64,000 nucleotides of DNA from Saccharibacillus sp. CPCC 101409 (lineage in GTDB: Bacteria > Bacillota > Bacilli > Paenibacillales > Paenibacillaceae), in assembly GCF_030518235.1 (NCBI RefSeq), contig NZ_JAULSA010000012.1:99226-163225 (forward strand), given 5' to 3'. The notes beneath the pieces are model-generated. The model worked only from the letters and a program-made list of their open reading frames with translations. It had not been told where the DNA came from and made no database searches. Below are positions 33,172-43,199 of the stretch, one piece after another. Position 1 is the stretch's first letter. Every line of letters starts with the position of its first letter. The position numbers were made by a program, and so were the translations under genes.

Positions 33172-34404
33172 TTAGAACGCCCAGCTTCCGCTGCGGAATA
33201 CCGGCTCGGCCGTACCGTCTTCGGCGATGCCGTCGATATTCATTTCGGCCGAACCGATCATGAAGTCGACGTGCGCCAGACTCTGGTTGATGCCCGCTTC
33301 GGCGAGCTCTTCGCGGGACATCGTTTTGCCGCCTTCGATATTGAACGCGTACGCGCTGCCGATCGCCAGGTGGTTCGAAGCGTTCTCGTCGAACAGCGTG
33401 TTGTAATAAAGGATGCCCGACTCGGAGATCGGGGATTTATGCGGCACGAGCGCCACTTCGCCGATATAGTGCGAACCTTCGTCCATTTCGACCAGGCGCT
33501 TCAGCGTTTCTTCGCCTTTTTCCGCCTTCACGTCCACGATGCGTCCATTCTCGAACGTCAACGTAAAGTTGTCGATGATATTGCCGCCGTAGCTCAGAGG
33601 CTTGGTGCTGGACACTTGGCCGCTTACACCCGTTTTCAGCGCGGCCGTAAATACTTCTTCCGTCGGCATGTTCGCCACAAACGCGGAACCGCGTTCGCTT
33701 TCGCTGTCCGCCGCCACCCACAGATGCGTCTTGGGCAGTTCGATCGTCAGATCGGTGCCCGGAGCGGTGTAGTGAAGCGCTTTGTATTTCTTCTCGTTCA
33801 GGTATGCGGCTTTGGCGTTCAGCGTTTCGATATGCTGCTGCCATGCCGCGACCGGCTCGTCCTGATCGACGCGAACCGCCTTGAAGATCGCGTCCCACAT
33901 TGCCGGGATTTGCTCGTTTTCCGGAAGTTCCGGGAAGACTTTGGCCGCCCATGCCGCCGAAGGCACAGCGACGATCGACCAGGCCAGCTTATCGGATTGC
34001 ACGTATTGACGGTATTTGCTCAGCGCTTGTCCGGAAACTTTTTGCAGCGTGGCGATTCGTTCCGGGTTTACGCCGCTGAGCAGGTCCGGGTTGTTCGAGA
34101 TGACGGCCAGCATCGCGCCGCCGTTCTCGGCCAGCTCTTCGCGTTCGGCCGCGGTCCATTTCGGCGCAATCTCGAACGAGTCGTCCGGCGCGAGATCGTA
34201 GCGCATGCGCGTGATCGCTTCGTCGGCCAGATTGACTTTGACAAGCTTTGCTCCCGCCGCGTACGCGTGTTTGACAATCAGGCGCACGTATTCGATCGAT
34301 TCGATTCCCGCGTCGACCATCAGAATCTGTCCGGGCTGGACATTGACACCGACTTTGACCGCGAGTTCGGCGTATTTGTTGAGTTTGGTTTGGAAATCCG
34401 ACAT
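33172..34404 (-). CDS. M29-family aminopeptidase
   Basis: 410 aa, length and motifs of the AmpS/PepS/thermophilic aminopeptidase family. The two-metal site residues are in the C-terminal half: ENGRIVDVKAEKGEE, then GEVALVP, NTLFDENASNHLAIG and HVDFMIG. It removes N-terminal residues from peptides in the cytoplasm. The start (MSDFQTKL) has AGG upstream. It stands alone, divergent from the pst operon with a 440-bp gap. Confidence 0.93.
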   Translation of the reverse strand: MSDFQTKLNKYAELAVKVGVNVQPGQILMVDAGIESIEYVRLIVKHAYAAGAKLVKVNLADEAITRMRYDLAPDDSFEIAPKWTAAEREELAENGGAMLAVISNNPDLLSGVNPERIATLQKVSGQALSKYRQYVQSDKLAWSIVAVPSAAWAAKVFPELPENEQIPAMWDAIFKAVRVDQDEPVAAWQQHIETLNAKAAYLNEKKYKALHYTAPGTDLTIELPKTHLWVAADSESERGSAFVANMPTEEVFTAALKTGVSGQVSSTKPLSYGGNIIDNFTLTFENGRIVDVKAEKGEETLKRLVEMDEGSHYIGEVALVPHKSPISESGILYYNTLFDENASNHLAIGSAYAFNIEGGKTMSREELAEAGINQSLAHVDFMIGSAEMNIDGIAEDGTAEPVFRSGSWAF

Positions 34405-34704
34405 GATAAGCCTCCGTTTCGATATTTACTTCTTTTTAATAATGAGTGCTATGTCTTTTATTGTACAAGATCGTATCGCGAAAGGGAATCTAACATGGGT
34501 TAATTACGCGGGAAGCCGCTATATAAAAAACGAATGGGACAGGGGATTGCGGTCAACAGCGACAATTCGGGCCGAAACCGCGAAGACGCGTCAAAAGAGT
34601 TTGCCTGGATAGAGCGCAGCCTTTGCGATGCTTTTACGAATAGGATCTCAAATGGAGAGAACGCGTTTTTACGTCTTCGTTCACGAATCACCCTTCCGGC
34701 ATAT

Positions 34705-34758
34705 TTTACACTGCATTTACAAAACAAGTGTTTTGCGTTAATTTTCGCTCTCTACAAT
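34705..34758 (+). promoter_or_regulatory. PHO box and -10 of the pst operon
   Basis: Two TTTACA hexamers at 34705-34710 and 34716-34721 repeat at an exact 11-bp period, the PhoP-binding pattern of Bacillus (TTA/TACA repeats). TACAAT at 34753-34758 is a -10. This indicates induction by PhoPR under phosphate limitation. The rest of the 34405-34842 gap shows no gene. Confidence 0.7.
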
Positions 34759-34842
34759 AAGGACTGTAAAGCGGCACGGACAACTCGGATAGAGAGCAGA
34801 CGGCCGCAATCGTATGAAACCACTAGGAGGGTCTAACCAGAC

Positions 34843-35790
34843 ATGAAATCGAAAAAAACGTTATTCGGCGCATTAACACTTTCCGCAATGCTCGCACTTA
34901 CCGCTTGCGGCAACTCGGGCAGCACGGCGGCACCGGCCGACAACGGCACGACCGGAAGCGGCGGGACCGGCACGACAACGGAACAGCCGGCGGCGGAAAC
35001 CGTATCGGGCACGATCCTGGCAGTCGGTTCCACGGCGCTCCAGCCGCTGGTCGATCAAGTCGGACAGGAATTCATGACCAATAACGGAGATGTCACCGTA
35101 CAGGTTCAAGGCGGAGGCAGCGGCACGGGCCTGACGCAGGTGTCCGAAGGCGCGGCGAACATCGGCAACTCCGACGTATTCGCGGAAGAGAAGCTGGATG
35201 CCGACAAAGCAAAAGAACTGGTCGACCACCAAGTAGCGGTTGTCGCTATGGCAACGGTCGTTAACAAAGATGCCGGCGTAACCGACCTGAGCAAAGAGCA
35301 GCTGCTGGACGTATTCAGCGGCAAAGTGACGAACTGGAAAGACGTGGGCGGCGCCGATCAGAAGATCACGATCGTCAACCGTCCGAGCAGCTCGGGCACC
35401 CGCGCAACGTTCGAGAAGTACGCGCTGGGACAATCGGTCGAGAACGTGGAAGGCGCGATCGAGCAGGATTCCTCGGGTACCGTTAAACAAATCGTGGCCG
35501 ATACCAAAGGTGCTGTAGGCTACCTGGCCTTCTCGTATCTGGACGACACCGTAACGGCGCTCAGCTACGGCGGCGTAGAGCCGACGGAAGAAAACGTACA
35601 AAGCGGCAAGTACCCGATCTGGGCTTACGAGCACATGTACACGAAGGGCGAGCCGGAAGGCGCGGTTAAAGCGTTCCTCGATTACATGATGACCGAAGAA
35701 GTGCAAAACGCCGACGTAACCGAGCTGGGCTACATTCCGGTATCCAGCATGGAAGTCAAGCGCGACGCCGAAGGCAAAGTCATTCAGTAA
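34843..35790 (+). CDS. pstS: Phosphate ABC transporter substrate-binding lipoprotein
   Basis: 315 aa. Lipoprotein signal with lipobox LTACG near residue 21, a Gly/Thr-rich linker, and a PstS fold: VQVQGGGSGTGLTQV, then NRPSSSGTRATFEKYALG, the phosphate loop. It delivers phosphate to PstCA. It is the first gene of pstSCAB, 91 bp before pstC, and lies behind PHO boxes. Confidence 0.96.
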   Translation: MKSKKTLFGALTLSAMLALTACGNSGSTAAPADNGTTGSGGTGTTTEQPAAETVSGTILAVGSTALQPLVDQVGQEFMTNNGDVTVQVQGGGSGTGLTQVSEGAANIGNSDVFAEEKLDADKAKELVDHQVAVVAMATVVNKDAGVTDLSKEQLLDVFSGKVTNWKDVGGADQKITIVNRPSSSGTRATFEKYALGQSVENVEGAIEQDSSGTVKQIVADTKGAVGYLAFSYLDDTVTALSYGGVEPTEENVQSGKYPIWAYEHMYTKGEPEGAVKAFLDYMMTEEVQNADVTELGYIPVSSMEVKRDAEGKVIQ

Positions 35791-35881
35791 TTCTTCCGGC
35801 AGCGCCGGCAGCGGCAGCAAAAGAGGCGGGTCGACCGCCTCTATTTGCGCGTTCAACCACGAATGGAGAGGGTAACCACTT

Positions 35882-36793
35882 ATGGAAAATAACAAAGGAA
35901 GTGCCGGCGGATTCGCCAGGCACCGCCGCGAGGACCTGATCGGCAAAACGTATACGTATATCTGCGTCCTGCTGCTGATTATCGTCATTACGGCCATTGT
36001 TTATTTCGTCGCTTCCAAAGGACTGGCGACATTTATTACGGACGGAGTCAGTCCGGTCGAGTTCCTGTTCGGCACGCATTGGAATCCGGTAGGCGACAAC
36101 GCTTCTTTCGGAGCCCTGCCGTTTATCGCGGGTTCGTTCATCGTCTCGCTGCTGGCGGCGCTGATCGCCGGACCGCTCAGCATCTGCGCGGCGCTGTTCA
36201 TGACCGAGATCGTGCCGGGCAAAGGCAAGCGTATTCTCCAGCCGGTCATCGAGCTGCTGTCGGGCATTCCGTCGGTCGTCTACGGCTTTATCGGCCTGAC
36301 GGTGCTCGTTCCGTTTATCTCGGCCCTGACGGGCGGGGATTCGATCGGCTACGGCGTGGCGGCGGGGGCGCTTGTGCTCTCGGTCATGATCCTGCCGACG
36401 ATCACAAGCATCGCGGCCGACGCGCTGGCTTCGCTGCCGCGCGGACTGCGCGAAGCGTCCTATGCGCTCGGCGCGACCCGCTGGCAGACCATTTACCGGG
36501 TGATCCTCCCGACGCTGGCTCCTTCGCTCTGGACGGGCATCATCCTGGGCATCGCCCGGGCGTTCGGCGAAGCGCTGGCCGTGCAGATGGTTATCGGCAA
36601 CGCGCCGTTTATCCCCAAATCGCTGCTGACGTCGGCGTCCACGCTGACGAGCGTCATCACGCTGAACATGACCAATACTTCGACCGGGTCGGTGCAAAAC
36701 AACGTCCTCTGGAGCATGGCGCTGATGCTGCTCTTTATGACTTTCGTGTTCATCATCGTCGTACGGCTGCTTCAAAGGAGGAATAAGCTGTGA
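35882..36793 (+). CDS. pstC: Phosphate ABC transporter permease
   Basis: 303 aa with six membrane segments and the ABC permease loop ([17 protein letters not shown]). PstC signatures include [22 protein letters not shown] precedes ATG. It overlaps pstA by four bases (GTGA), so both permease subunits are translated together. Confidence 0.96.
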   Translation: MENNKGSAGGFARHRREDLIGKTYTYICVLLLIIVITAIVYFVASKGLATFITDGVSPVEFLFGTHWNPVGDNASFGALPFIAGSFIVSLLAALIAGPLSICAALFMTEIVPGKGKRILQPVIELLSGIPSVVYGFIGLTVLVPFISALTGGDSIGYGVAAGALVLSVMILPTITSIAADALASLPRGLREASYALGATRWQTIYRVILPTLAPSLWTGIILGIARAFGEALAVQMVIGNAPFIPKSLLTSASTLTSVITLNMTNTSTGSVQNNVLWSMALMLLFMTFVFIIVVRLLQRRNKL

Positions 36794-37686
36794 ATGCCAA
36801 AACCGCGGACAAAGTCGCCACGGGCGTCATTATCTTTTTTGCCGTACTGATCGTCGCTATCCTGGGCGGGCTGCTCGGCTATATCCTGGTACGCGGCCTG
36901 TCGCATATCAGCTGGGACTTCCTGACTTCGCCGTCCCAGAACTTCAAAGCGGGCGGAGGGATCGGCCCGCAGCTGTTCAACTCGCTGTTCCTGCTGGTGC
37001 TGACCATGATTATTACCGTGCCGATCGGGCTCGGCGGCGGCATCTACATGTCGGAATACGCCAAAGACAACAAGCTGACGGGCTTTATCCGCCTCGTCGT
37101 CGAAGTGCTGTCGTCGTTTCCGTCGATCGTTGTGGGCCTGTTCGGCCTGCTGCTGTTCGTCAACACCTTCGGCCTCGGCTATTCGCTGCTGTCGGGCGCG
37201 ATCGCGCTGGCGATCTTCAACCTTCCGCTGATGGTGCGCATCACCGAGCAGTCGTTCCGCGCCGTGCCGCGCGAGCAGAAGGAAGCGGGACTGGCCCTGG
37301 GCCTGTCCAAGTGGAAGATCATCACGTCGATCCTGCTGCCCGTCGCGCTGCCGAGCTTGATTACCGGCACGATTCTCGCCGCGGGCCGCGTGTTCGGCGA
37401 AGCGGCCGCGCTGCTGTTCACGTCCGGCATGACCACGCCGCCGCTGGACTTCGGCGACTGGAATCCGCTGCATCCGCGTTCCCCGATCAATCCGCTGCGC
37501 TCGGCCGAGACGCTCGCCGTGCATATCTGGAAAGTCAACAGCGAAGCGCGCATTCCGGACGCCAAAGAAGTCTCCGCCGGCGCTTCGGCCGTGCTGGTGA
37601 TCATGGTCCTGATCTTCAACCTGATCGCGCGCTGGTTCGGACGTTTCGTTTACCGCAGGATTACCGCTTCCAAGCGGATGGATTAG
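36790..37686 (+). CDS. pstA: Phosphate ABC transporter permease
   Basis: 298 aa, GTG start overlapping the pstC stop. Six membrane segments and the cytoplasmic loop [15 protein letters not shown] are visible; [13 protein letters not shown] is the PstA counterpart of the PstC motif. It pairs with PstC to form the membrane channel. Confidence 0.96.
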   Translation: MNAKTADKVATGVIIFFAVLIVAILGGLLGYILVRGLSHISWDFLTSPSQNFKAGGGIGPQLFNSLFLLVLTMIITVPIGLGGGIYMSEYAKDNKLTGFIRLVVEVLSSFPSIVVGLFGLLLFVNTFGLGYSLLSGAIALAIFNLPLMVRITEQSFRAVPREQKEAGLALGLSKWKIITSILLPVALPSLITGTILAAGRVFGEAAALLFTSGMTTPPLDFGDWNPLHPRSPINPLRSAETLAVHIWKVNSEARIPDAKEVSAGASAVLVIMVLIFNLIARWFGRFVYRRITASKRMD

Positions 37687-37697
37687 GAGGAAGTCAT

Positions 37698-38465
37698 ATG
37701 CAGACAAGCACGCAGCCCCGATTCGGGACGGAAGAATTAAGCGTATTTTACGGCACGCACGAAGCCGTCAAGAAGATCAACATGGAGTTCCCGGAGAAAA
37801 GCGTGACCGCGCTGATCGGCCCGTCGGGCTGCGGCAAGTCGACGTTTCTGCGTTCGCTGAACCGGATGAACGACGAGATCGCGTCCGCCCGCGTGACCGG
37901 CCGTATCTGGATGGACGGGGAAGACCTGAACGACCGGGACACCGATGCGGTCACGCTGCGCCAGAAGATCGGCATGGTCTGGCAGCGCCCCAATCCTTTT
38001 TACAAATCGATCTACGAAAATATCGCGTTCGGCCCGAGGTACCACGGCACGCGCAGCAAGAAGAAGCTCGACGAGATCGTCGAACAGAGCCTGCGCCGCG
38101 CCGCGCTGTGGGACGAAGTCAAAGACCGCTTGAAAGAATCGGCGCTGTCGCTGTCCGGCGGCCAGCAGCAGCGTCTGTGTATCGCGCGCGCGCTGTCGGT
38201 CAGCCCGCAGATCCTGCTGCTCGACGAGCCGGCTTCCGCGCTCGATCCGGTTTCGACCGGCAAAGTCGAAGAACTTGTGATCGAGCTAAAAAAAGAACTG
38301 CGCATCGTAATCGTCACGCACAATATGCAGCAGGCCGCGCGCGTGTCCGACTATACCGCCTATTTCTATCTGGGCAACCTGGTCGAGCACGACGATACGA
38401 CCCGGCTGTTCTCCAATCCGGCCAACCAGATGACCCAGGAGTATATCATGGGCCGGTTCGGCTGA
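37698..38465 (+). CDS. pstB: Phosphate ABC transporter ATP-binding protein
   Basis: 255 aa. Walker [11 protein letters not shown]-loop WQRPNPF, signature LSGGQQQR, Walker [13 protein letters not shown], and His switch VTHN are all intact. GGAGG lies before ATG 37698, 11 bp after pstA. The operon ends here at a terminator; the usual phoU is not present downstream. Confidence 0.96.
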   Translation: MQTSTQPRFGTEELSVFYGTHEAVKKINMEFPEKSVTALIGPSGCGKSTFLRSLNRMNDEIASARVTGRIWMDGEDLNDRDTDAVTLRQKIGMVWQRPNPFYKSIYENIAFGPRYHGTRSKKKLDEIVEQSLRRAALWDEVKDRLKESALSLSGGQQQRLCIARALSVSPQILLLDEPASALDPVSTGKVEELVIELKKELRIVIVTHNMQQAARVSDYTAYFYLGNLVEHDDTTRLFSNPANQMTQEYIMGRFG

Positions 38466-38602
38466 ACCCCGGCCCAACTTGCCCGGTTGGCGATTTCTTG
38501 CGGGCTTCGGCCGATTCCGCGCTGAGACTTCGTACACGTTTCAGGTACGAATCTCCATTGAACGCAGCCTTGCCTTTAGCCTTGATAGGTACCGGCTTCC
38601 GC

Positions 38603-38638
38603 GGCCGTTTTCTCTTCCGGAGAAAGCGGCCTTTTTGT
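38603..38638 (+). terminator. Intrinsic terminator of pstSCAB
   Basis: GGCCGTTTTCTC pairs with GAGAAAGCGGCC (one mismatch) around TTCCG, followed by TTTTTG. Confidence 0.85.
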
Positions 38639-38707
38639 ATTGGAGGACCCGACGAACGCCCGCGGCATACATTGAACTGCCACGCGGAATGGGGTAGGAT
38701 TAACGAA

Positions 38708-38722
38708 TGAGAACGATTCCCG
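38708..38722 (+). promoter_or_regulatory. Fur-box-like site
   Basis: TGAGAAC-G-ATTCCCG is a partial 7-1-7 Fur-type inverted repeat, 22 bp before the FhuF-like gene. The downstream function (iron) makes Fur control plausible, but the match is imperfect. Confidence 0.4.
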
Positions 38723-38744
38723 ATACGGAAAGGAAGAACCTATC

Positions 38745-39560
38745 ATGTCCGAAGCCAACAAGATCGAATTCGGCGCCGAAGCGCTTCAGCCGCAGTTCTA
38801 TATGACGGCCGAACCCAAGCCGGAAGCCGAACTTACGTTTACGCTGGAAGAACTGAGCCCGCCGGAACATGCGGAAAGGTTCCTGAGCCGGTACGCGGAA
38901 CTGCTTAAAGCGCCCGATCTGCAGGCGCCGGTTACGTACTTCTGCAGCTGGTACTCCGGCATAGTCAGCGCTTCGCTTTATTTTCCGGCCGTGCTGGGGA
39001 AGCGGCCCGACTTCTCGCCGGCCAACCTGAGCGTGCAGCTGATTCCGCTGGAGAAAGGCGGCTCGCTGAACTTCGTGGTCGGCAGCCGGATGGCCGAGCC
39101 CGCTCCGCAGGACGAAACGGAACGAGAAGAGTGGACGCGCGCCGGGTTCCGCGGCTTCTTCGGCGGGACCTGCCGGCCGCTGATGGAGAATTTGGCCGCC
39201 GCTTCCGGCCTTGCGGTCGGCATGGTGTGGGCGCAGCTGCCCGGGCGAATGAATTACTTCGCCGAGAGCTGGCGGAACCATCCCCAGATCGCGCCGCTGC
39301 TGGCGCCGCACCGCGAACGGCTGGAACGCGGCTACGAGCTGATAAAGAACCTGGAAGCGGAGGCGTTCGGCCGCAAGAAGAATCCGTTCGATATCCGCTT
39401 TCGCTTTGTCGAGCATGCGATCGACCCGAAGCAGCAGATCCAGCTTCGTCCGAGCTGCTGCTTGTACCACACCATCGAAGGCGGCGACTTCTGTTATAAC
39501 TGTCCGAAGCTGAACGAACGGGAGCGGGCGGAGCGCAGAGCCCGGCTGAGAGCGCAGTGA
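38745..39560 (+). CDS. FhuF-like (2Fe-2S) ferric-siderophore reductase family protein
   Basis: 271 aa. The C-terminal motif RPSCCLYHTIEG then DFCYNC gives a CC-x10-C-x2-C pattern that ligates the 2Fe-2S cluster in FhuF reductases. The N-terminal part resembles FhuF/IucA-IucC-family C-terminal domains. It would reduce ferric siderophore complexes inside the cell to release iron. A Fur-like site lies just upstream, and the gene overlaps the phosphoesterase (GTG inside its stop). Confidence 0.82.
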   Translation: MSEANKIEFGAEALQPQFYMTAEPKPEAELTFTLEELSPPEHAERFLSRYAELLKAPDLQAPVTYFCSWYSGIVSASLYFPAVLGKRPDFSPANLSVQLIPLEKGGSLNFVVGSRMAEPAPQDETEREEWTRAGFRGFFGGTCRPLMENLAAASGLAVGMVWAQLPGRMNYFAESWRNHPQIAPLLAPHRERLERGYELIKNLEAEAFGRKKNPFDIRFRFVEHAIDPKQQIQLRPSCCLYHTIEGGDFCYNCPKLNERERAERRARLRAQ

Positions 39561-40156
39561 GCGATAAAGAGCGGATTTACGGCCGGCTGGAGGGCGTAAC
39601 GGGCAGAAGCGAATTCGAACTGAGCGAAGAAGCGGCAGATGCAACCGCAACGATCAAGATCGTCGCGGTCTCGGATACGCATATGCCGCGAATGGCGAAA
39701 GCACTGCCTCCTGCGCTTGTGCAGGAATTGGCCGATGCCGACCTGATTCTTCACGCCGGCGACTGGACATCGCCGGAAGTATACGACATGCTGGCCGTTT
39801 ATGCGCCGGTGCAGGGCGTGGCGGGCAACAACGACGGTCCCGATATTGTCGAACGCTGGGGATATCGCCGGATCGTCGAGATCGGCGGCCACCGCTTCGG
39901 CCTGGCGCACGGCCATCTCGGGTGGGGCAGTGCCGCGCAGAACGCGTATGCGGCTTTTGAAGAGGAAGAAGGGATTAGCGCGATCGTATTCGGTCATTCG
40001 CATGTGCCGCTTCTGACAGCTGCGAACGGCGTCACCCTGTTCAATCCCGGCTCTGCGACGGATAAACGGCGGCAGGAACGCTTTTCTTACGGAATCATCA
40101 CGCTGCAAAGTGTAATGAGCACTTATCAGCATGGCTATTACTCTTCCAAAGTCTAG
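39557..40156 (+). CDS. Metallophosphoesterase (YfcE-like)
   Basis: 199 aa, GTG start overlapping the FhuF-like stop by four bases. The calcineurin-like metal ligands are present: VSDTHMP, HAGDW, GNNDG, AHGH and FGHSH. Homologues hydrolyse phosphodiesters or pyrophosphates; substrate unknown here. The first 35 residues precede the catalytic core and look like an N-terminal extension. Coupling to the iron protein has no clear reason. Confidence 0.9.
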   Translation: MSDKERIYGRLEGVTGRSEFELSEEAADATATIKIVAVSDTHMPRMAKALPPALVQELADADLILHAGDWTSPEVYDMLAVYAPVQGVAGNNDGPDIVERWGYRRIVEIGGHRFGLAHGHLGWGSAAQNAYAAFEEEEGISAIVFGHSHVPLLTAANGVTLFNPGSATDKRRQERFSYGIITLQSVMSTYQHGYYSSKV

Positions 40157-40254
40157 GTCGTGCTTTAAACATCCTTCTAAATCCCCGGCTTGCAGCGGAT
40201 GAAAACTTTGTATCTACAATTCCCCGAATATTCCTGTTTTGTAAGCGCAGTGTT

Positions 40255-40283
40255 TTGACCGTGTAAAGAGAGTGTTTTATAAT
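40255..40283 (+). promoter_or_regulatory. Sigma-A promoter of the LTA synthase gene
   Basis: TTGACC at 40255-40260, 17-bp spacer, TATAAT at 40278-40283, close to consensus. Confidence 0.85.
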
Positions 40284-40327
40284 GGACGTTTGAATCCAAC
40301 TCTCTTGTTCAAAGAAGGTATCGAATC

Positions 40328-42271
40328 ATGAAATTTGTACAACCTTATGCCGCGACGCACAAACCCGACCGGTTGCTTCTGACGGCGGCCGGCATCTTGT
40401 TCGCCAAACTGCTGCTGCTGCGCGGATTTTTCTTCTCGGAGCTTCAGGTCGGCGGCGTGTTCGTGGATCTGATGGCCGCGCTCGGCCTGACCTGCCTGAT
40501 GGAACTGATCCTTCCGCGCCGCTGGCGGGCGGGCGTCCTGTGGGCGATCAATCTTGCGCTGTCGATGGTGTTCTTCTCGGCGGCCGTTTACCATTCCTAT
40601 TTCGGCTCGGTGCCGACCTATGTCGCGCTCGGCTCGCTCGGTCAGGTGCCGGAAGTCGGCAATGTGGTGCAGGGGTTGATTAAGCCCGTATACTTCCTGT
40701 TCTTCGCCGACCTGCTGGTTCTGATCGGACGCTCAGCGGCCCGGATGGTTCGCCGCAAACCGCGCGGACCGATCTTCGGCCCGGCCGGTCGCGGTGCCGC
40801 CGTCGTCCAGACGAGCCGCGTGGCTGCGGCCGCGACGCTTATCGTCTGCCTGCTGCTGTCGGGCGTGTGGATCAACCGCAGCTCGGCGATCAGCAACGAG
40901 ATCGTGCGCGCGGAAAACATCGGCTTTTTCAACTATCAGGTCAGTACCGCGATCGAGAAGCGCAAAGAAAAACAGTTCCTCGCGTCCACTTCGCCGGAAG
41001 AAATCGCCGCGCAGGTCTCGGAACTGAAGAATTCGTTCGATGCTTCGGGCAGCGCGGACGCGGCGGCTCAAACGAATGATCCGAAGTATTTCGGCGCGGC
41101 CGAAGGCATGAACGTCGTCGTCGTGCAGATGGAATCGTTCCAGAACTTCCCGATCGGCTACAAGCTGGACGGGACGGAAGTGACGCCGAACCTGAACGCT
41201 CTGGTCGAAGAAAGCTTTTATTTCCCGCATATTTTTCAGCAGATCGGTCCGGGCAACACCTCCGACGCCGAGTTCATCTCGAATACGTCGATCTATCCCA
41301 CGGCGCAGATCGCGATGTCGACCGGTTACGGCGACCGCCAGATTCCGAGTTCGCCAAGGCTGCTGGAGAGCAAAGGATACAAGACCGCTACTTTCCAGAT
41401 CAACAGCGCCACATTCTGGGACCGCAATCAGCTGTATCCGGCGCTCGGCTTCCAGAACTTTTACGACAAGCCCAATTACGACAACGACCATTTCAACAAC
41501 TTCGGCGCTTCGGACGAAGAGATGTACCGGGTCGGATTGGAAAAAATCGACGAGATGAAAGCGGACGGTTCGCCGTTCTACGTTCAGTTCGTGACGACCG
41601 CGAGCCACGCGCCGTTCAACGTCCCGGAAGAGTTCCCGCAGCTGGCGATTCCCGATCGCTTGCAGGATACGCAGCTCGGCCGCTACCTGAACGCGCAGCA
41701 CTACACGGATTACGCGGTCGGCAAGCTGATCGAAGGATTGAAAGAGCAGGGAATCTGGGACAATACGCTGCTGCTGCTGTACGGCGATCACGGCGGTCTG
41801 TCCACGGCGGAGAACGATCCGGAATGGGTAAGCTCCGTGCTGGGCATTCCGTACGAACCGAGTATTACCCGCTTCAACGTTCCGATGATCGTGCACGTTC
41901 CGGGCGCCGGGCAGGGGGAGAAAGTCGAACTTGCGGGAGGCCAGATGGACTTCGTGCCGACGCTGATGAACCTGCTGGGCATCTCGCCGGAAAAAGAAGG
42001 CTACACGCTGTTCGGACGCGATCTGCTCAATGCGGCGCGCAATACGATCGGCATCCGCTACTATCTGCCGACGGGTTCGTTTGTAGGCGACGGCGTGCTG
42101 TTTACGCCGGGCGAAGGCTTCGAAGACGGGACTGCCGTATCGCTGGATACGCTGGAGCCGGTCGAAGACCTCGAACCGTACCGCGACGATTACGAGTATG
42201 TTCTCCAGCTGATGAAGCTGTCGGACGATTACGTCAAAGTGCTGCCGAAGCGGGGAATCGGAGGCAAATAA
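40328..42271 (+). CDS. LTA synthase family sulfatase (LtaS/YfnI-like)
   Basis: 647 aa. Five N-terminal membrane helices (about 18-190) lead to an extracytoplasmic sulfatase-like domain. The nucleophile Thr is in QIGPGNTSDAEF; metal ligands include VVQMESFQ, LYGDHGG and ATSxH-like TASHAPF. It transfers glycerol phosphate from phosphatidylglycerol to build the lipoteichoic acid polymer. Length and TM count match LtaS. Promoter directly upstream. Confidence 0.93.
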   Translation: MKFVQPYAATHKPDRLLLTAAGILFAKLLLLRGFFFSELQVGGVFVDLMAALGLTCLMELILPRRWRAGVLWAINLALSMVFFSAAVYHSYFGSVPTYVALGSLGQVPEVGNVVQGLIKPVYFLFFADLLVLIGRSAARMVRRKPRGPIFGPAGRGAAVVQTSRVAAAATLIVCLLLSGVWINRSSAISNEIVRAENIGFFNYQVSTAIEKRKEKQFLASTSPEEIAAQVSELKNSFDASGSADAAAQTNDPKYFGAAEGMNVVVVQMESFQNFPIGYKLDGTEVTPNLNALVEESFYFPHIFQQIGPGNTSDAEFISNTSIYPTAQIAMSTGYGDRQIPSSPRLLESKGYKTATFQINSATFWDRNQLYPALGFQNFYDKPNYDNDHFNNFGASDEEMYRVGLEKIDEMKADGSPFYVQFVTTASHAPFNVPEEFPQLAIPDRLQDTQLGRYLNAQHYTDYAVGKLIEGLKEQGIWDNTLLLLYGDHGGLSTAENDPEWVSSVLGIPYEPSITRFNVPMIVHVPGAGQGEKVELAGGQMDFVPTLMNLLGISPEKEGYTLFGRDLLNAARNTIGIRYYLPTGSFVGDGVLFTPGEGFEDGTAVSLDTLEPVEDLEPYRDDYEYVLQLMKLSDDYVKVLPKRGIGGK

Positions 42272-42286
42272 GAAAGGAGCGGTAAG

Positions 42287-42880
42287 ATGAACGCACAGCC
42301 GGTCAGATGCCGCTGGGTCAACGAAGATCCGCTGTACATCCGTTACCATGACGAGGAATGGGGCGTCCCCGTCCACGACGACAGCCAATGGTTCGAACTG
42401 CTGACGCTCGAAGGCGCGCAGGCGGGGCTGAGCTGGTATACGGTGCTCAAGAAGCGTGCCCGCTACCGCGAAGTCATGGATAACTTCGATCCGGAAGCGG
42501 TCGCGCTCTACGACGACGGCAAGATCGCCGAGCTGCTGCTCGATCCGGGCATTATCCGCAATCGGTTGAAGATCCGGTCGGCGGTCCGGAACGCCGAAGC
42601 TTTTCTGCTCGTGCAGCGGGAATTCGGCAGCTTCGACGCTTATATGTGGAACTTCGTCGAAGGCGCGCCGATTATCGGCGGCTGGTCCGCTCCCGAACAA
42701 GTGCCCGCGAAGACGCCGCTGTCGGACCGGATCAGCCGCGATCTCAAGCGCAGGGGCTTCGGCTTCGTCGGCTCGACGATCTGCTACGCGCTGATGCAGG
42801 CGTCCGGCATGGTCGACGATCATCTGGCCGACTGCTGCCGATCTTCGCGCGATGTCTCATCGGGCCCTTCTCCGGGTTAA
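42287..42880 (+). CDS. tag: DNA-3-methyladenine glycosylase I
   Basis: 197 aa. Tag family motifs are CRWVNEDPLY, YHDEEWG, LEGAQAGLSW and GFVGSTICYALMQA; the zinc-snap ligands correspond to the N-terminal Cys and His and the C-terminal GMVDDHLADCC. It excises 3-methyladenine from alkylated DNA. It starts 15 bp after the LTA synthase gene with AAGGAG before ATG, so readthrough is likely. The last 14 residues are non-conserved. Confidence 0.94.
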   Translation: MNAQPVRCRWVNEDPLYIRYHDEEWGVPVHDDSQWFELLTLEGAQAGLSWYTVLKKRARYREVMDNFDPEAVALYDDGKIAELLLDPGIIRNRLKIRSAVRNAEAFLLVQREFGSFDAYMWNFVEGAPIIGGWSAPEQVPAKTPLSDRISRDLKRRGFGFVGSTICYALMQASGMVDDHLADCCRSSRDVSSGPSPG

Positions 42881-42925
42881 ATATAGAAAGGGAAGTTTGA
42901 CGAGACGAAGAGGAGCGTGAATCCG

Positions 42926-43081
42926 ATGAAGATCATGATTACGCAGCAGGAAGCGATGCAGCGCAAGATCTGGGACGATATTATCCAGATGTTCGGGCTG
43001 GAGAAAGACAAAGATTACTGGGAGAACGAACAGTTCATCCTGACCGAAGAGCAGGCGCGCCGGGTCGGATTGATTCGGTAA
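42926..43081 (+). CDS. 51-aa small conserved-looking protein
   Basis: Reads MKIMITQQEAMQRKIWDDII and ends RRVGLIR. RBS AGAGGAG lies about 10 bases before ATG. It is acidic, aromatic (two Trp, one Tyr) and probably helical, with no Cys and no signal peptide. It is the last gene before a strong terminator and probably belongs to the tag transcript. Function unknown. Confidence 0.65.
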   Translation: MKIMITQQEAMQRKIWDDIIQMFGLEKDKDYWENEQFILTEEQARRVGLIR

Positions 43082-43138
43082 AAAAAAGCTGTTTCCGACA
43101 CCGCGGCATCAACCGCGCAGGTCGGAAACAGCTTTTTT
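43081..43138. terminator. Strong bidirectional terminator
   Basis: AAAAAAGCTGTTTCCGAC pairs with GTCGGAAACAGCTTTTTT, with an inner CGCGG/CCGCG pair, between convergent genes. Confidence 0.95.
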
Positions 43139-43199
43139 AGTTCGAATCCGGAGCGGCAGCGTACAACGCTTTCCCGGCTGACGAACAGGTTTTTTCACA

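Noticed and set aside
40733..42823. 696-aa minus-strand open frame
   Set aside because: It lies antisense to the LTA synthase and tag genes, is rich in His/Arg/Asp, and is a codon-bias shadow of GC-rich genes.
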